A stretch of 64,000 bases of DNA, from the NCBI RefSeq assembly GCF_025147485.1, contig NZ_CP102263.1, forward strand, positions 571,501 through 635,500, written 5' to 3'. Origin of the DNA: Bacteroides uniformis (GTDB lineage Bacteria; Bacteroidota; Bacteroidia; Bacteroidales; Bacteroidaceae). Shown one piece after another: positions 8,341 to 17,736 of the stretch. The notes beneath the pieces are model-generated. The model made no database searches. It was given only the letters and a program-made list of their open reading frames with translations, and was not told the DNA's origin. The first letter of the stretch is position 1. Each line of letters begins with the position of its first letter. A program made the translations under genes and the position numbers.

Positions 8341-8979
8341 TTATTTTCCAGATTCCCAATGTGCAGGGTCTTTACGCCATTCATTCAGAGTCTCCACATC
8401 TTCTTCCTCGATATAGCCCGTACGCAGTGCCACTTCCATCACAGCCTCGTAATTGGTCAGCGTCACCAAAGGCACTTTGGCATCCTTGAAAGCCTTTTCG
8501 GCAACCGGGAAACCATAAGTATAGGCAGCCACCATACCGATGACCTCACATCCGTCACGGCGGATAGCTTCTACAGCCTTTAAGCTACTTCCACCCGTAG
8601 AAATCAAATCTTCCACGACTACCACCTTCATACCGGGACGAAGTTCACCTTCAATCAAATTCTCCAGTCCATGGTCTTTCGGAGTGGAGCGTACATATAC
8701 AAACGGCAAGTTCAATGCATCGGCCACCAAGGCACCTTGCGGGATAGCTCCCGTTGCCACACCGGCAATGGCATCCACTTGTCCGAAACGTTCCAAAATC
8801 AGACGCGTAATTTCAATCTTTACGAAATTACGGAGAGAAGGATAAGAAAGGGTTTTGCGGTTATCACAATAAAACGGAGACTTCCATCCGGATGCCCAAG
8901 TGAACGGGTTAGCCGGTTGTAGTTTAATCGCTTTTATCTTCAGCAACTTCTCTGCAAACAATCTTTCTAAAGTTTTCAT
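8341..8979 (-). CDS. pyrE: Orotate phosphoribosyltransferase
   Basis: Converts orotate and PRPP to orotidine 5'-phosphate in pyrimidine synthesis. The protein has 212 aa, typical for PyrE. The PRPP-binding motif VVVVEDLISTGGSS spans residues about 119-132, and the flexible-loop region YVRSTPKDHGLEN lies near 95-107. It sits downstream of recX with an 82-bp gap and ends at a hairpin terminator. Confidence 0.95.
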   Translation of the reverse strand: MKTLERLFAEKLLKIKAIKLQPANPFTWASGWKSPFYCDNRKTLSYPSLRNFVKIEITRLILERFGQVDAIAGVATGAIPQGALVADALNLPFVYVRSTPKDHGLENLIEGELRPGMKVVVVEDLISTGGSSLKAVEAIRRDGCEVIGMVAAYTYGFPVAEKAFKDAKVPLVTLTNYEAVMEVALRTGYIEEEDVETLNEWRKDPAHWESGK

Positions 8980-9061
8980 AGCAAAACTAATCTATATATG
9001 ATAAATATGGCACAAAAATACGGAAACAGAATGAGAATAAAAAAGAGAAAGCCGATAATTT

Positions 9062-9541
9062 TCATTCGGAGTAGTCATTTTCCTCAGAAACCTCTATGCA
9101 ACGACATATATCCTTCATTTCGAACCCCCTGCTCAAGGCAAAACGCACCAGTTTGCCATTCAACTCATACTCACTTTCGGCACGGACGCTTTTACGCTTT
9201 GCCGCCAGCAGTTTCTGCAAGACGGCGTGGTATTCCTCCTCATCAATCTCGTTCAAATAGGGCCAATAGACAGATGAAGATATCTTTTTCAACTGGAGCG
9301 CCTGCCCTATCTTCATCTTGCCCCATTTGGCAAAACGGTATTTGTCGTTGATGAAAGCACGGCAGAAGCGTTCTTCATCAATGTACTTCTCTTGTTCCAG
9401 ACGGTTGATGATACGGTCTATGGCATCATAGGCAATGCCCCAGCGTTGCAGTTTCTCCGCAATCTCCGCCCGGCAATGCTCGGCAGTGGAGCAATATGCC
9501 GCCACTCTGTTCAAAGCTTCAGTTTCAGTTATTTCTATCAT
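9062..9541 (-). CDS. recX: RecX family regulatory protein
   Basis: A 159-aa all-helical protein with the repeated three-helix pattern of RecX, for example CRAEIAEKLQRWG and YIDEERFCRAFINDKYR. RecX modulates RecA filament growth. The ATG overlaps the prmC stop by 4 bp (ATGA), so translation of the two is probably coupled. recA itself is not in the window. Confidence 0.85.
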   Translation of the reverse strand: MIEITETEALNRVAAYCSTAEHCRAEIAEKLQRWGIAYDAIDRIINRLEQEKYIDEERFCRAFINDKYRFAKWGKMKIGQALQLKKISSSVYWPYLNEIDEEEYHAVLQKLLAAKRKSVRAESEYELNGKLVRFALSRGFEMKDICRCIEVSEENDYSE

Positions 9542-10374
9542 CGTTCTGCAATTACGTACCGGTCGTTGCCGGAAATATCTTTTCGGATACGGACATTCGT
9601 ATAGCCTTGCTTGCGAAGCATCGAAGCGACAGCCTCTCCAAATGCCCGGTTGATTTCAAAATAGAGTCGGCCGCCGACCGTCAGCATGCTCCGTCCCAGT
9701 TCACCTATACGCCGATAGAAACGGAGCGGGTCGCTGTCTGGAACAAACAAAGCTCCCGAAGGTTCCCAGTTCAAGACATTTGGCTCCATGTCCTTCTTTT
9801 CTGTTTCCGTAACATAAGGCGGATTACTGACGATTACATCAAAGTACTCATCCTCAGCCGGTTGATACGTCAGGACATCACGCTGTACAAATTGTACGGA
9901 GGTCTGCAAAAGGCGGTTATTGTCGCCGGCTATGGCAAGAGCTTCTCCGGAAATGTCCCAAGCAGTTACTTCCGCTTCCGGCAACTCTTTAGACAAAGTG
10001 ACGGCAATACACCCACTTCCGGTGCCAATGTCGAGAATACGGGAAGCCGGAGCGACTTCCTCCAGCATCCTCTCCACCAGTTCTTCCGTTTCGGGACGGG
10101 GAATAAGCACCCCCGGAGCCACCCGAAAAGTACGTCCCAGGAAACGGGCAGTACCCTGCACATACTGTATGGGCTCAAAATTGCACAGACGGAAAAGAAT
10201 GCTTTCCAATTCCTTTTCATCCTTTGGAGATAAAATCATATCTTTGCCCAGGTAATAGTCAATATGACTCTGACCTAACATTTCACAGCAGACAATACGG
10301 GAAAGATTGGCTGCCTCCCGGGGAGGATAGCACTCCTGCAAAGCACTGCGGATATGTGAAACGGTTACATTCAT
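9538..10374 (-). CDS. prmC: Peptide chain release factor N5-glutamine methyltransferase
   Basis: SAM-dependent enzyme that methylates the GGQ glutamine of release factors RF1 and RF2. In 278 aa it shows an N-terminal helical domain, the SAM motif DIGTGSGCIAV (115-125) and the substrate loop NPPY (184-187). First gene of a prmC-recX unit, divergent from ribD. Confidence 0.95.
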   Translation of the reverse strand: MNVTVSHIRSALQECYPPREAANLSRIVCCEMLGQSHIDYYLGKDMILSPKDEKELESILFRLCNFEPIQYVQGTARFLGRTFRVAPGVLIPRPETEELVERMLEEVAPASRILDIGTGSGCIAVTLSKELPEAEVTAWDISGEALAIAGDNNRLLQTSVQFVQRDVLTYQPAEDEYFDVIVSNPPYVTETEKKDMEPNVLNWEPSGALFVPDSDPLRFYRRIGELGRSMLTVGGRLYFEINRAFGEAVASMLRKQGYTNVRIRKDISGNDRYVIAER

Positions 10375-10399
10375 TCGGAGTCCGGTTTTATTCGGGCTG

Positions 10400-10407
10400 C
10401 AAAAGTA
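10400..10407 (-). promoter_or_regulatory. -7 box of prmC-recX promoter
   Basis: TACTTTTG on the minus strand, 26 bp before the prmC ATG. The -33 region is only approximate (GTTG at 19 bp). Confidence 0.45.
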
Positions 10408-10412
10408 ATCAT

Positions 10413-10420
10413 TAATTTTG
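10413..10420 (+). promoter_or_regulatory. -7 box of ribD promoter
   Basis: TAATTTTG, 29 bp before the ribD ATG and only 5 bp from the opposing prmC -7 box. The two divergent promoters therefore overlap. Confidence 0.4.
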
Positions 10421-10448
10421 ATTATTCAACCAAAAGACAAGCAAGGAT

Positions 10449-11504
10449 ATGAATTCAGAAGAAGAGAAATATATGCTGCGATGCATCCAACTGGCACAAA
10501 ACGGACTTTGCAATACAGCACCCAACCCGATGGTGGGAGCGGTAATAGTATGTGACGGGAAAATCATAGGCGAGGGATACCATGTGCGCTGTGGAGAAGC
10601 CCACGCCGAGGTCAACGCCATCCGTTCCGTGAAAGACACGTCCCTGCTGAAACGTTCCACCATCTATGTCAGCCTGGAACCGTGTTCGCACTATGGCAAA
10701 ACTCCTCCTTGTGCAGACCTCATCATCGAGAAGCAGATTCCACGCATCGTCATCGGGTGCCGGGACCCTTTTTCTAAGGTTGCGGGCCGGGGCATACAGA
10801 AACTGAAGGATGCCGGACGTGAAGTTATTGTCGGAGTGCTGGAAACAGAATGTCGGCAGCTCATCCGCAGGTTCATCACTTTCCATACTTTGCGACGCCC
10901 CTACATCACCCTAAAATGGGCGGAATCTTCTGACAGATATATCGATTACTCCCGCACGGACGGTAAACCGGTTATCCTCTCCAGCCCGCTGACTTCGATG
11001 CTGGTACACAAGAAACGGGCAGAGCACAGTGCCATATTAGTAGGTACCCGTACGGCTGAACTGGACAATCCCTGCCTGAATGTCCGCCATTGGTACGGCC
11101 GTTCACCGGTACGTATCGTGCTGGACCGGCAACAAAAGCTATCCCCCAGCCTTCACCTATTTGACGGTAGCGTGCCGACCCTCGTTTTTACAGAAGCCCC
11201 GCACGCTCCGCTACCGAATGTAGAGTATCTGCCAGTCAGCGACTACCGACGGAATATACTCCCCGAACTCATGGAAACGCTGTATACACGCGGATTACAA
11301 TCCCTTTTGGTAGAGGGTGGCAGCCAAACGCTCCAATCCTTCATTGATGCCGGATTGTGGGACGAAATCTTTGTGGAAGAAGCTCCGCACCTTCTTCATT
11401 CCGGCGTCAAAGCACCCGAAATCAGTGACGGATATCCATTTGCAACAGAGTATTCTTTCGGCAGGAGTTTTCGCCATTATACGGCCTCAAGAAACAGTCA
11501 ATAG
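10449..11504 (+). CDS. ribD: Bifunctional riboflavin biosynthesis deaminase/reductase
   Basis: Performs the second and third steps of riboflavin synthesis. The N-terminal cytidine-deaminase-like domain carries the zinc site HAEVNAI (H52, E54) and PCSHYGKTPPC (78-88). The C-terminal reductase domain covers about residues 145-345 and includes LLVEGGSQTLQSF. The length of 351 aa fits a complete bifunctional RibD. It is monocistronic; no FMN riboswitch is apparent in the 74-bp leader. Confidence 0.93.
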   Translation: MNSEEEKYMLRCIQLAQNGLCNTAPNPMVGAVIVCDGKIIGEGYHVRCGEAHAEVNAIRSVKDTSLLKRSTIYVSLEPCSHYGKTPPCADLIIEKQIPRIVIGCRDPFSKVAGRGIQKLKDAGREVIVGVLETECRQLIRRFITFHTLRRPYITLKWAESSDRYIDYSRTDGKPVILSSPLTSMLVHKKRAEHSAILVGTRTAELDNPCLNVRHWYGRSPVRIVLDRQQKLSPSLHLFDGSVPTLVFTEAPHAPLPNVEYLPVSDYRRNILPELMETLYTRGLQSLLVEGGSQTLQSFIDAGLWDEIFVEEAPHLLHSGVKAPEISDGYPFATEYSFGRSFRHYTASRNSQ

Positions 11505-11601
11505 CCTCATTTCAGGGCTTTTTTATCGAGAAAAAGGGGGATATTATCTATAATTTTATATAAAACTTCCCCGTAAAGCTGTTTATAGAAAAAAATGTTC
11601 C

Positions 11602-11609
11602 TATTTTTG
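11602..11609 (+). promoter_or_regulatory. -7 box of DUF6242-like lipoprotein gene
   Basis: TATTTTTG lies 30 bp before the ATG at 11639, and TTTA lies 16 bp upstream of the box. It probably also drives uppS. Confidence 0.45.
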
Positions 11610-11638
11610 CAACTTGTAAATAAACACTAACTTTCAAA

Positions 11639-13003
11639 ATGAGAATAAAGTTTCTATCAGTAATTGTGAGTTTTCTTATTGTGTCATTTGCTCTAAGTTC
11701 ATGCCTTGACTCTGACGACAATTATGAATTCAGCTCCGATGCTACTATACATGCTTTTGGTATCGATACCATACATGGCAAACATTACAAATTTACAATT
11801 GACCAGCTCAATAGGCTCATCTATAACAGAGATTCATTGCCCGTAGGTTCAGATACCATCATTGACCGTATTCTGATTGATACTATGACCGTTACCGGTT
11901 GGATAACTTCAGGCTCGCCTACCGACACGGTATTCGTCATGTCGGACTCCGTGGATTTGAGACCCGCCATGAACAACGATGCCGGCATGCTGTTCAAAGC
12001 ACATGCCGCCGACGGTGTTACAGTCCGCGAATATAAATTGAAAGTTAATGTACATCTGCAAGACCCGGACTCACTCGTCTGGACAGACATGCAGAATAGG
12101 GGGAATATATTCTCCAATACCATCAATTTAGGCCAGCAAAAAGCGGTTATACTTGGAGACGAGTTGTTTGTCTACACTTCCAACACTACCGCTTACAAGA
12201 CATCGACTGCGCCCGATAAATACAACTGGAGTAAAGTCAATGTCAGCAACCTCCCCTCAGACGTAAAGCTGACATCTGCCGTAGAGTATAACAATGCACT
12301 CTACATGGTTACAAAAAGCAAAAGAGTATTCAGCTCTACCAACGGCGGCGCCTGGACAGAAGTCACTACATTGGGAGACAATGTCATAGTCCTCATTAAT
12401 GGTTTCTCCGACCGGCTCTCGGGTATTGTGGAAATCAACGGAAAGCAATATTTCAACATCTGTAAAGACGGAAAGAATTGGGAAGCGGAAAACACGGCTG
12501 ACAACCTTACCCTTGAGGAAGTCCCGGCAGGATTCCCTACCGAAAACATATCCACCACCCAGACCAACACCGGCAATGGTGTAGAGAAGGTGGTTCTGGC
12601 AGGAATGCCGCTGGCCAACGAACAAGAGACAATACCCTGGTTCTCATTGGACGGCAAAGGCTGGGCAAGCCTGGCTAACACGGTGTACGACACATCTTGT
12701 CCCGGCATGGTCAACCCTGCCATTATGTACTATGGCGACATGTTCTATTGCTTTGGAGGAGAACTTGACGCCATCTACAACTCCATCACAGGCATTGCGT
12801 GGAGCAAGACAGAAACCAAGTTCCTGCTACCCCAGGAATTCAAAGGGAAAGGCGCGTACTCCATTATAGTGGAACCGACGAAAGACAAAACTGTGGCCCC
12901 GGCAGACAAACGGGACTTCATTTGGGTGATATTCGGCGGCAACGGCACCAAGAATGAGGTATGGCGCGGACGTCTTAACAGATTGGGCTTCGAAATACAA
13001 TAA
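11639..13003 (+). CDS. Lipoprotein, DUF6242-like
   Basis: A 454-aa secreted protein with a lipoprotein signal peptide (FALSSC, Cys near residue 21) followed by acidic residues, which in Bacteroides often marks outer-membrane, surface-exposed lipoproteins. The N-terminal 130 residues form a strand-rich domain. The rest contains repeated S-x-D-G-K-x-W and NGGAWTEV motifs typical of beta-propeller (sialidase-like) blades. I recall such Bacteroides proteins as DUF6242 family; the function is unknown. It sits just before uppS, with a 2-bp gap. Confidence 0.65.
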   Translation: MRIKFLSVIVSFLIVSFALSSCLDSDDNYEFSSDATIHAFGIDTIHGKHYKFTIDQLNRLIYNRDSLPVGSDTIIDRILIDTMTVTGWITSGSPTDTVFVMSDSVDLRPAMNNDAGMLFKAHAADGVTVREYKLKVNVHLQDPDSLVWTDMQNRGNIFSNTINLGQQKAVILGDELFVYTSNTTAYKTSTAPDKYNWSKVNVSNLPSDVKLTSAVEYNNALYMVTKSKRVFSSTNGGAWTEVTTLGDNVIVLINGFSDRLSGIVEINGKQYFNICKDGKNWEAENTADNLTLEEVPAGFPTENISTTQTNTGNGVEKVVLAGMPLANEQETIPWFSLDGKGWASLANTVYDTSCPGMVNPAIMYYGDMFYCFGGELDAIYNSITGIAWSKTETKFLLPQEFKGKGAYSIIVEPTKDKTVAPADKRDFIWVIFGGNGTKNEVWRGRLNRLGFEIQ

Positions 13004-13005
13004 TA

Positions 13006-13743
13006 ATGATGTCATATAAGGAAGAAATCGATCTAAACCGGATACCCCAGCACGTGGCGATTATCATGGACGGTAACGGACGGTGGGCCAAGCAGCGTGG
13101 ACACGAACGCAGCTATGGACATCAGGCCGGCGCAGAGACTGTGCACGTCATTGCAGAGGAAGCCGCTAAATTAGGAGTCAGATACCTTACTTTATATACG
13201 TTCTCTACCGAGAACTGGAATCGTCCGTCGGACGAGGTAGCCGCCTTGATGGGATTGCTCTTCGACTCCATAGAGGAAGAGACGTTCATGAAGAACAATA
13301 TCAGTTTCCGGGTAATAGGAGATATTGAAAAACTGCCTGCCAACGTACAGCAACGGCTCAACACTTGCGTGGCACACACCTCCCACAACACGGGAATGTG
13401 CCTGGTACTGGCATTGAGCTACTCTTCCCGCTGGGAAATAACGGAAGCTGCCCGGCAAATAGCCGACCTGGTACAGAAAGGTGAGCTGAAACCCGAACAA
13501 ATCGACAGTGAGCTCATATCCCGTCATCTGACAACCCACTTCATGCCCGACCCCGACCTGCTGATACGTACCGGAGGAGAGCTCCGCCTTAGTAACTACA
13601 TGCTCTGGCAATGCGCCTATTCGGAACTTTATTTCTGTGATACCTATTGGCCCGACTTCCGTGAAGAAGAATTACGCAAAGCCATATGTGACTATCAGAA
13701 ACGCGAACGCAGGTTCGGCAAGACCAGCGAGCAAATCAATTAA
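13006..13743 (+). CDS. uppS: Undecaprenyl diphosphate synthase (isoprenyl transferase)
   Basis: A cis-prenyltransferase of 245 aa making the C55 lipid carrier for peptidoglycan and glycan export. Visible: the catalytic MDGNGRW (residues 21-27), the FSTENWNRP motif and the C-terminal [10 protein letters not shown] block. Two adjacent ATGs (13006, 13009) are possible starts. bamA follows after 52 bp. Confidence 0.95.
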   Translation: MMSYKEEIDLNRIPQHVAIIMDGNGRWAKQRGHERSYGHQAGAETVHVIAEEAAKLGVRYLTLYTFSTENWNRPSDEVAALMGLLFDSIEEETFMKNNISFRVIGDIEKLPANVQQRLNTCVAHTSHNTGMCLVLALSYSSRWEITEAARQIADLVQKGELKPEQIDSELISRHLTTHFMPDPDLLIRTGGELRLSNYMLWQCAYSELYFCDTYWPDFREEELRKAICDYQKRERRFGKTSEQIN

Positions 13744-13757
13744 TCACCGGACACACA

Positions 13758-13795
13758 AATAGTAAATAGTAAATTGTAAAATAGTAAATAAAAAG
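13758..13795. repeat. TAGTAAATTGTAAA-type intergenic repeat
   Basis: Three partial copies of ATAGTAAAT directly precede the bamA ATG. The same motif family occurs at 26708-26742 and, inverted, at 55022-55064. Confidence 0.5.
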
Positions 13796-16435
13796 ATGCA
13801 CTATCGTATTTTCTCCATACTCGTAACGTTTGTCTGCCTTTTCGGCTGCGCACTGACAACAGCAGCACAGGACGTAAACAACACCGATGAAACCGAAAAG
13901 CCGGTTATACTCTATTCGGGAACACCCAAGAAGTATGAAATAGCCGACATTAAGGTCGAAGGAGCCCAGAACTATGAGGATTATGTAATTGTCGGATTGT
14001 CCGGACTATCCAAAGGGCAGACTATCACCGTGCCGGGTGACGAGATTACACAAGCTTGTAAGCGCTACTGGCGCCACGGTCTGTTCTCTGACGTGGAAAT
14101 TACAGCAGACAAGATTGAAGGCGACCAAATTTGGCTGACCATTCATCTGACCATGCGTCCGCGTGTTTCCGACATACGCTACAACGGTGTGAAGAAGTCA
14201 GAGCGTGAAGACCTGGAAAGCAGAATCGGCATGATAAAGGGCGGTCAGATTACACCTAATCTGGTGGACCGCGCCAAGACCTTGATAAAGCGCTATTTTG
14301 ACGACAAGGGCTTCAAGAATGCAGATGTAATCATCACCCAACGTGATGATCCGGAAAAGAAGAATGAAGTGATTGTCAACATCGACATCGACAAGAAGGA
14401 GAAAGTGAAAGTACATCAAATCACCATTGTAGGCAACGAGGCCCTCACGACCAAGAAGCTGAAGCGTGTGATGAAGAAAACAAACGAAAAGGGCAAGCTG
14501 CTCAATCTGTTCCGCACCAAGAAATTCATTGAGGACAACTACGAAGCGGACAAACAGCTGATTATCGACAAATACAACGAACTGGGTTATCGTGACGCCA
14601 TCATCGTGACAGACAGTATCAAGCCCTACGATGACCGCACGGTAGACATCTTCATGCAGATTGAGGAAGGACAGAAATACTATCTCCGCAATGTAACCTG
14701 GGTAGGTAACACACTGTATCCTTCCGAACAACTGAACTTCCTCCTCCAGATGAAGAAGGGTGATGTCTACAACCAAAAGTTACTTGAAGAGCGTACAATG
14801 ACCGATGACGATGCCATCGGTAACCTTTACTACAACAACGGTTATCTGTTCTACAGCCTCGAACCGGTGGAAGTAAACATCGTGGGCGACTCCATCGACC
14901 TGGAAATGCGTATCTACGAAGGTCGCCAGGCTACCATCAATAAAGTCAGCATCAACGGTAACGACCGTTTGTATGAAAACGTAGTACGCCGTGAACTCCG
15001 TACCCGTCCGGGCGAACTCTTCAGCCGTGAAGACCTGATGCGTTCCATGCGTGAAATCCAGCAGATGGGACACTTCGACCCCGAACAAATCCAGCCCGAC
15101 ATCCAGCCGAGACCGGAAGACGGCACGGTAGACATCGGTTATGACCTTGTATCCAAAGCCAACGACCAGGTAGAGTTCTCCGCCGGTTGGGGACAAACGG
15201 GTATTATCGGTAAGTTAAGTCTGAAGTTCACCAACTTCTCTCTGTCCAACCTGCTGCATCCGGGTGAGAACTACCGCGGTATCCTCCCGCAAGGTGATGG
15301 TCAGACATTGACCATCAGCGGCCAGACCAATGCCAAATACTATCAGTCATACAGCGTTTCATTCTACGACCCGTGGTTTGGCGGTAAACGCCCGAATGCA
15401 TTCTCCGTATCGGCTTTCTATTCCCGCCAGACCGACATCAGTAGCCGTTATTACAATTCAGCCTACATGAACAGCTATTACAACAGCTATTATAGCGGTA
15501 TGTATGGCTACGGTATGTACAACTACGGCAATTACAACAACTACGAGAATTATTACGACCCGGACAAATCTATCCAGATGTATGGTCTTGCAGTGATGTT
15601 CGGTAAGCGTTTGAAGTGGCCGGATGACTACTTCCAGTTCACAGCCGAGTTGTCTTACCAACGCTATGTTCTGAGTGACTGGCAGTACTTCCCGGTTACC
15701 AACGGTAAGTGTAATAACCTCAGCCTCAACCTGACCTTGTCCCGTAGCTCTATCGACAACCCGATTTATCCGCGCCAAGGTTCCGAGTTCTCGTTGTCTG
15801 CACAAATCACACCGCCTTTCTCTCTGTTCGACGGTACCGATTACAGCAAGTACAGCACCAGCAGCCAGGAAGACATGAACAAGATGCACAAGTGGATTGA
15901 ATACCACAAGTGGAAATTCAAATCCAAAGTCTACATCCCGTTGATGGACCCGATTACCGTCAAACGTACTCCGGTGCTGATGGGACGTGTAGAATTCGGT
16001 TTGCTGGGACACTACAACAAATACAAAAAGTCTCCGTTCGAAACGTTTGACGTGGGTGGTGACGGTATGACCGGCTACTCCAGCTATGCTACAGAAAGCA
16101 TCGCCCTCCGTGGTTATGAGAACAGTTCATTGACTCCATACGGTTCTGAAGGTTATGCCTATACACGTCTCGGACTGGAATTAAGATATCCTTTGATGCT
16201 CGAAACAAGTACCAGTATTTATGCGTTAACGTTTGTGGAAGCCGGTAATGCATGGCATGATGTCAATAAGTTCAACCCGTTCGAATTGAAACGTTCAGCC
16301 GGTGTCGGTGTCCGCATCTTCCTCCCGATGATTGGTATGATGGGTATCGACTGGGCTTACGGTTTCGACAAAATAATGGGTTCCTCGCAATATGGCGGTA
16401 GCCAGTTCCACTTCATCCTGGGACAAGAATTCTAA
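13796..16435 (+). CDS. bamA: Outer-membrane protein assembly factor BamA
   Basis: An 879-aa Omp85 protein with a signal peptide (to about residue 24), five POTRA domains over about residues 45-460 and a C-terminal 16-strand barrel ending in F (QFHFILGQEF). It inserts beta-barrel proteins into the outer membrane. The barrel contains an unusual Tyr/Asn/Gly/Ser-rich stretch at about residues 549-588. Two skp-like chaperone genes follow directly. Confidence 0.95.
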   Translation: MHYRIFSILVTFVCLFGCALTTAAQDVNNTDETEKPVILYSGTPKKYEIADIKVEGAQNYEDYVIVGLSGLSKGQTITVPGDEITQACKRYWRHGLFSDVEITADKIEGDQIWLTIHLTMRPRVSDIRYNGVKKSEREDLESRIGMIKGGQITPNLVDRAKTLIKRYFDDKGFKNADVIITQRDDPEKKNEVIVNIDIDKKEKVKVHQITIVGNEALTTKKLKRVMKKTNEKGKLLNLFRTKKFIEDNYEADKQLIIDKYNELGYRDAIIVTDSIKPYDDRTVDIFMQIEEGQKYYLRNVTWVGNTLYPSEQLNFLLQMKKGDVYNQKLLEERTMTDDDAIGNLYYNNGYLFYSLEPVEVNIVGDSIDLEMRIYEGRQATINKVSINGNDRLYENVVRRELRTRPGELFSREDLMRSMREIQQMGHFDPEQIQPDIQPRPEDGTVDIGYDLVSKANDQVEFSAGWGQTGIIGKLSLKFTNFSLSNLLHPGENYRGILPQGDGQTLTISGQTNAKYYQSYSVSFYDPWFGGKRPNAFSVSAFYSRQTDISSRYYNSAYMNSYYNSYYSGMYGYGMYNYGNYNNYENYYDPDKSIQMYGLAVMFGKRLKWPDDYFQFTAELSYQRYVLSDWQYFPVTNGKCNNLSLNLTLSRSSIDNPIYPRQGSEFSLSAQITPPFSLFDGTDYSKYSTSSQEDMNKMHKWIEYHKWKFKSKVYIPLMDPITVKRTPVLMGRVEFGLLGHYNKYKKSPFETFDVGGDGMTGYSSYATESIALRGYENSSLTPYGSEGYAYTRLGLELRYPLMLETSTSIYALTFVEAGNAWHDVNKFNPFELKRSAGVGVRIFLPMIGMMGIDWAYGFDKIMGSSQYGGSQFHFILGQEF

Positions 16436-16476
16436 GCAATGGACAATTGATAATTGACAATTAATGCAGTATCGTT

Positions 16477-16992
16477 ATGAAGAAGAGTTTATTGATCCTT
16501 TTTACGCTGTTTGCAGTAAGTATAACAGCCGGTGCACAGAAGTTCGCCTTGATTGACATGGAATATATCCTGGAAAATATTCCTGCCTACGAACGTGCCA
16601 ATGAACAACTGGAGCAAGCCTCCAGACAATGGCAGAGTGAAGTCGAAAAGATTTCCGAAGAAGCCAAGACTCTGTACAAGAACTATCAGTCCCAGATTGC
16701 TTCCCTTTCTGAAACACAGAGAGGCAAAAAGGAGGAAGAGATTGTCGCTAAAGAGAAATCAGCAGCCGAACTGCGCCGCAAATACTTCGGTCCGGAAGGC
16801 GAACTGTATAAAAAACGTGAAAGTCTGATGCAACCCATTCAAGATGAAATATACAATGCTGTAAAGGAAATTGCGACACAGAACGGATATGCGGTAGTTG
16901 TAGACCGTGCTTCCGCATCAAGTATCATTTTTGCCTCGCCGAGTATTGACGTCAGCAATGAAGTACTTGCAAAACTGGGATATTCAAATTAA
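16477..16992 (+). CDS. OmpH/Skp family periplasmic chaperone (first copy)
   Basis: 171 aa with a signal peptide (to AGAQ near residue 21), the short FALIDMEYIL strand and a long charged coiled-coil hairpin (residues 40-115), then a C-terminal strand with YAVVVDRA. Skp forms trimers that carry unfolded outer-membrane proteins across the periplasm to BamA. It lies 41 bp after bamA and is probably cotranscribed with it. Confidence 0.88.
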   Translation: MKKSLLILFTLFAVSITAGAQKFALIDMEYILENIPAYERANEQLEQASRQWQSEVEKISEEAKTLYKNYQSQIASLSETQRGKKEEEIVAKEKSAAELRRKYFGPEGELYKKRESLMQPIQDEIYNAVKEIATQNGYAVVVDRASASSIIFASPSIDVSNEVLAKLGYSN

Positions 16993-17051
16993 TTTCATAC
17001 ATTTGTTTCAGAATATAGACTGCATTCAAGATTAAAAATAAGCTTGCTTAT

Positions 17052-17082
17052 TTTGTATTGCGTTCAGTTTGCGCTATATTTG
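17052..17082 (+). promoter_or_regulatory. Promoter of second skp gene
   Basis: TTTG (17052-17055), 19 bp, then TATATTTG (17075-17082), a perfect Bacteroides primary sigma match. Transcription should begin near 17089, giving a leader of about 32 nt. Confidence 0.75.
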
Positions 17083-17120
17083 CCCCCGACGAATAATCAT
17101 TCAAATAAATAATAAACATT

Positions 17121-17627
17121 ATGCTTAAAAAAATCGCACTACTCGTAGTTATGTTCGCCCTCCCACTGGGAGCTATGGCGCAAGCTAAATTCGCTCACAT
17201 GAATTCTCAAGATGTAATCGCTGTTATGCCTGAATTTACCAAAGCCCAAGCTGACTTGGACGCCATGTCTAAAAAATACCAGGATGAAATGCAGCGTACC
17301 AACGAAGAATTCCAGAAGAAGTATCAGGAATTCCTGGCACAAGCCGACTCTCTGCCGAAAAACATTGCAGAAAGACGTCAGAAAGAGCTGCAGGATATGG
17401 CTCAACGCCAAGAGCAGTTCCAACAAGAAGCTTATCAAAGTATGCAGAAAGCACAGCAAGATGCTATGGCTCCCATCTATCAGAAACTGGACGAAGCCAT
17501 CCAGGCTGTCGGCAAGGCTGAAGGCGTGGTCTATATCTTCGACTTGGCCCGTACCCCGATACCATTCGTAGGAGCACAGAGCGTTGATGTAACTGCCAAA
17601 GTTAAAACGCAATTGGGCATTAAATAA
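17121..17627 (+). CDS. OmpH/Skp family periplasmic chaperone (second copy)
   Basis: A 168-aa paralogue of the preceding gene. It has a signal peptide ending at AMAQA, the strand KFAHMNSQDVIA, a long Gln/Glu/Lys-rich coiled coil (residues 40-120) and the C-terminal VVYIFDLA. It has its own strong promoter and a perfect terminator, so it can be expressed separately from bamA. Confidence 0.88.
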   Translation: MLKKIALLVVMFALPLGAMAQAKFAHMNSQDVIAVMPEFTKAQADLDAMSKKYQDEMQRTNEEFQKKYQEFLAQADSLPKNIAERRQKELQDMAQRQEQFQQEAYQSMQKAQQDAMAPIYQKLDEAIQAVGKAEGVVYIFDLARTPIPFVGAQSVDVTAKVKTQLGIK

Positions 17628-17648
17628 TAGAATTATCTATGATAGAGC

Positions 17649-17681
17649 AAGCGCGGATAGTTTTATCCGCGCTTATTTTTT
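17649..17681 (+). terminator. Strong terminator after second skp gene
   Basis: A perfect 11-bp stem AAGCGCGGATA/TATCCGCGCTT with a 4-nt loop is followed by ATTTTTT. Confidence 0.88.
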
Positions 17682-17704
17682 ATACATTACTGAGAAATTT
17701 GCAT

Positions 17705-17712
17705 TATCTTTG
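17705..17712 (+). promoter_or_regulatory. -7 box of murI promoter
   Basis: TATCTTTG, 24 bp before the murI ATG. A TTTA lies 22 bp upstream of the box. Confidence 0.45.
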
Positions 17713-17736
17713 CATGGTACATAGTCTTTAGAAAGC

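Noticed and set aside
10375..10448. FMN riboswitch before ribD
   Set aside because: The 74-bp gap is too short and lacks the conserved FMN aptamer blocks; it is filled by two divergent promoters.
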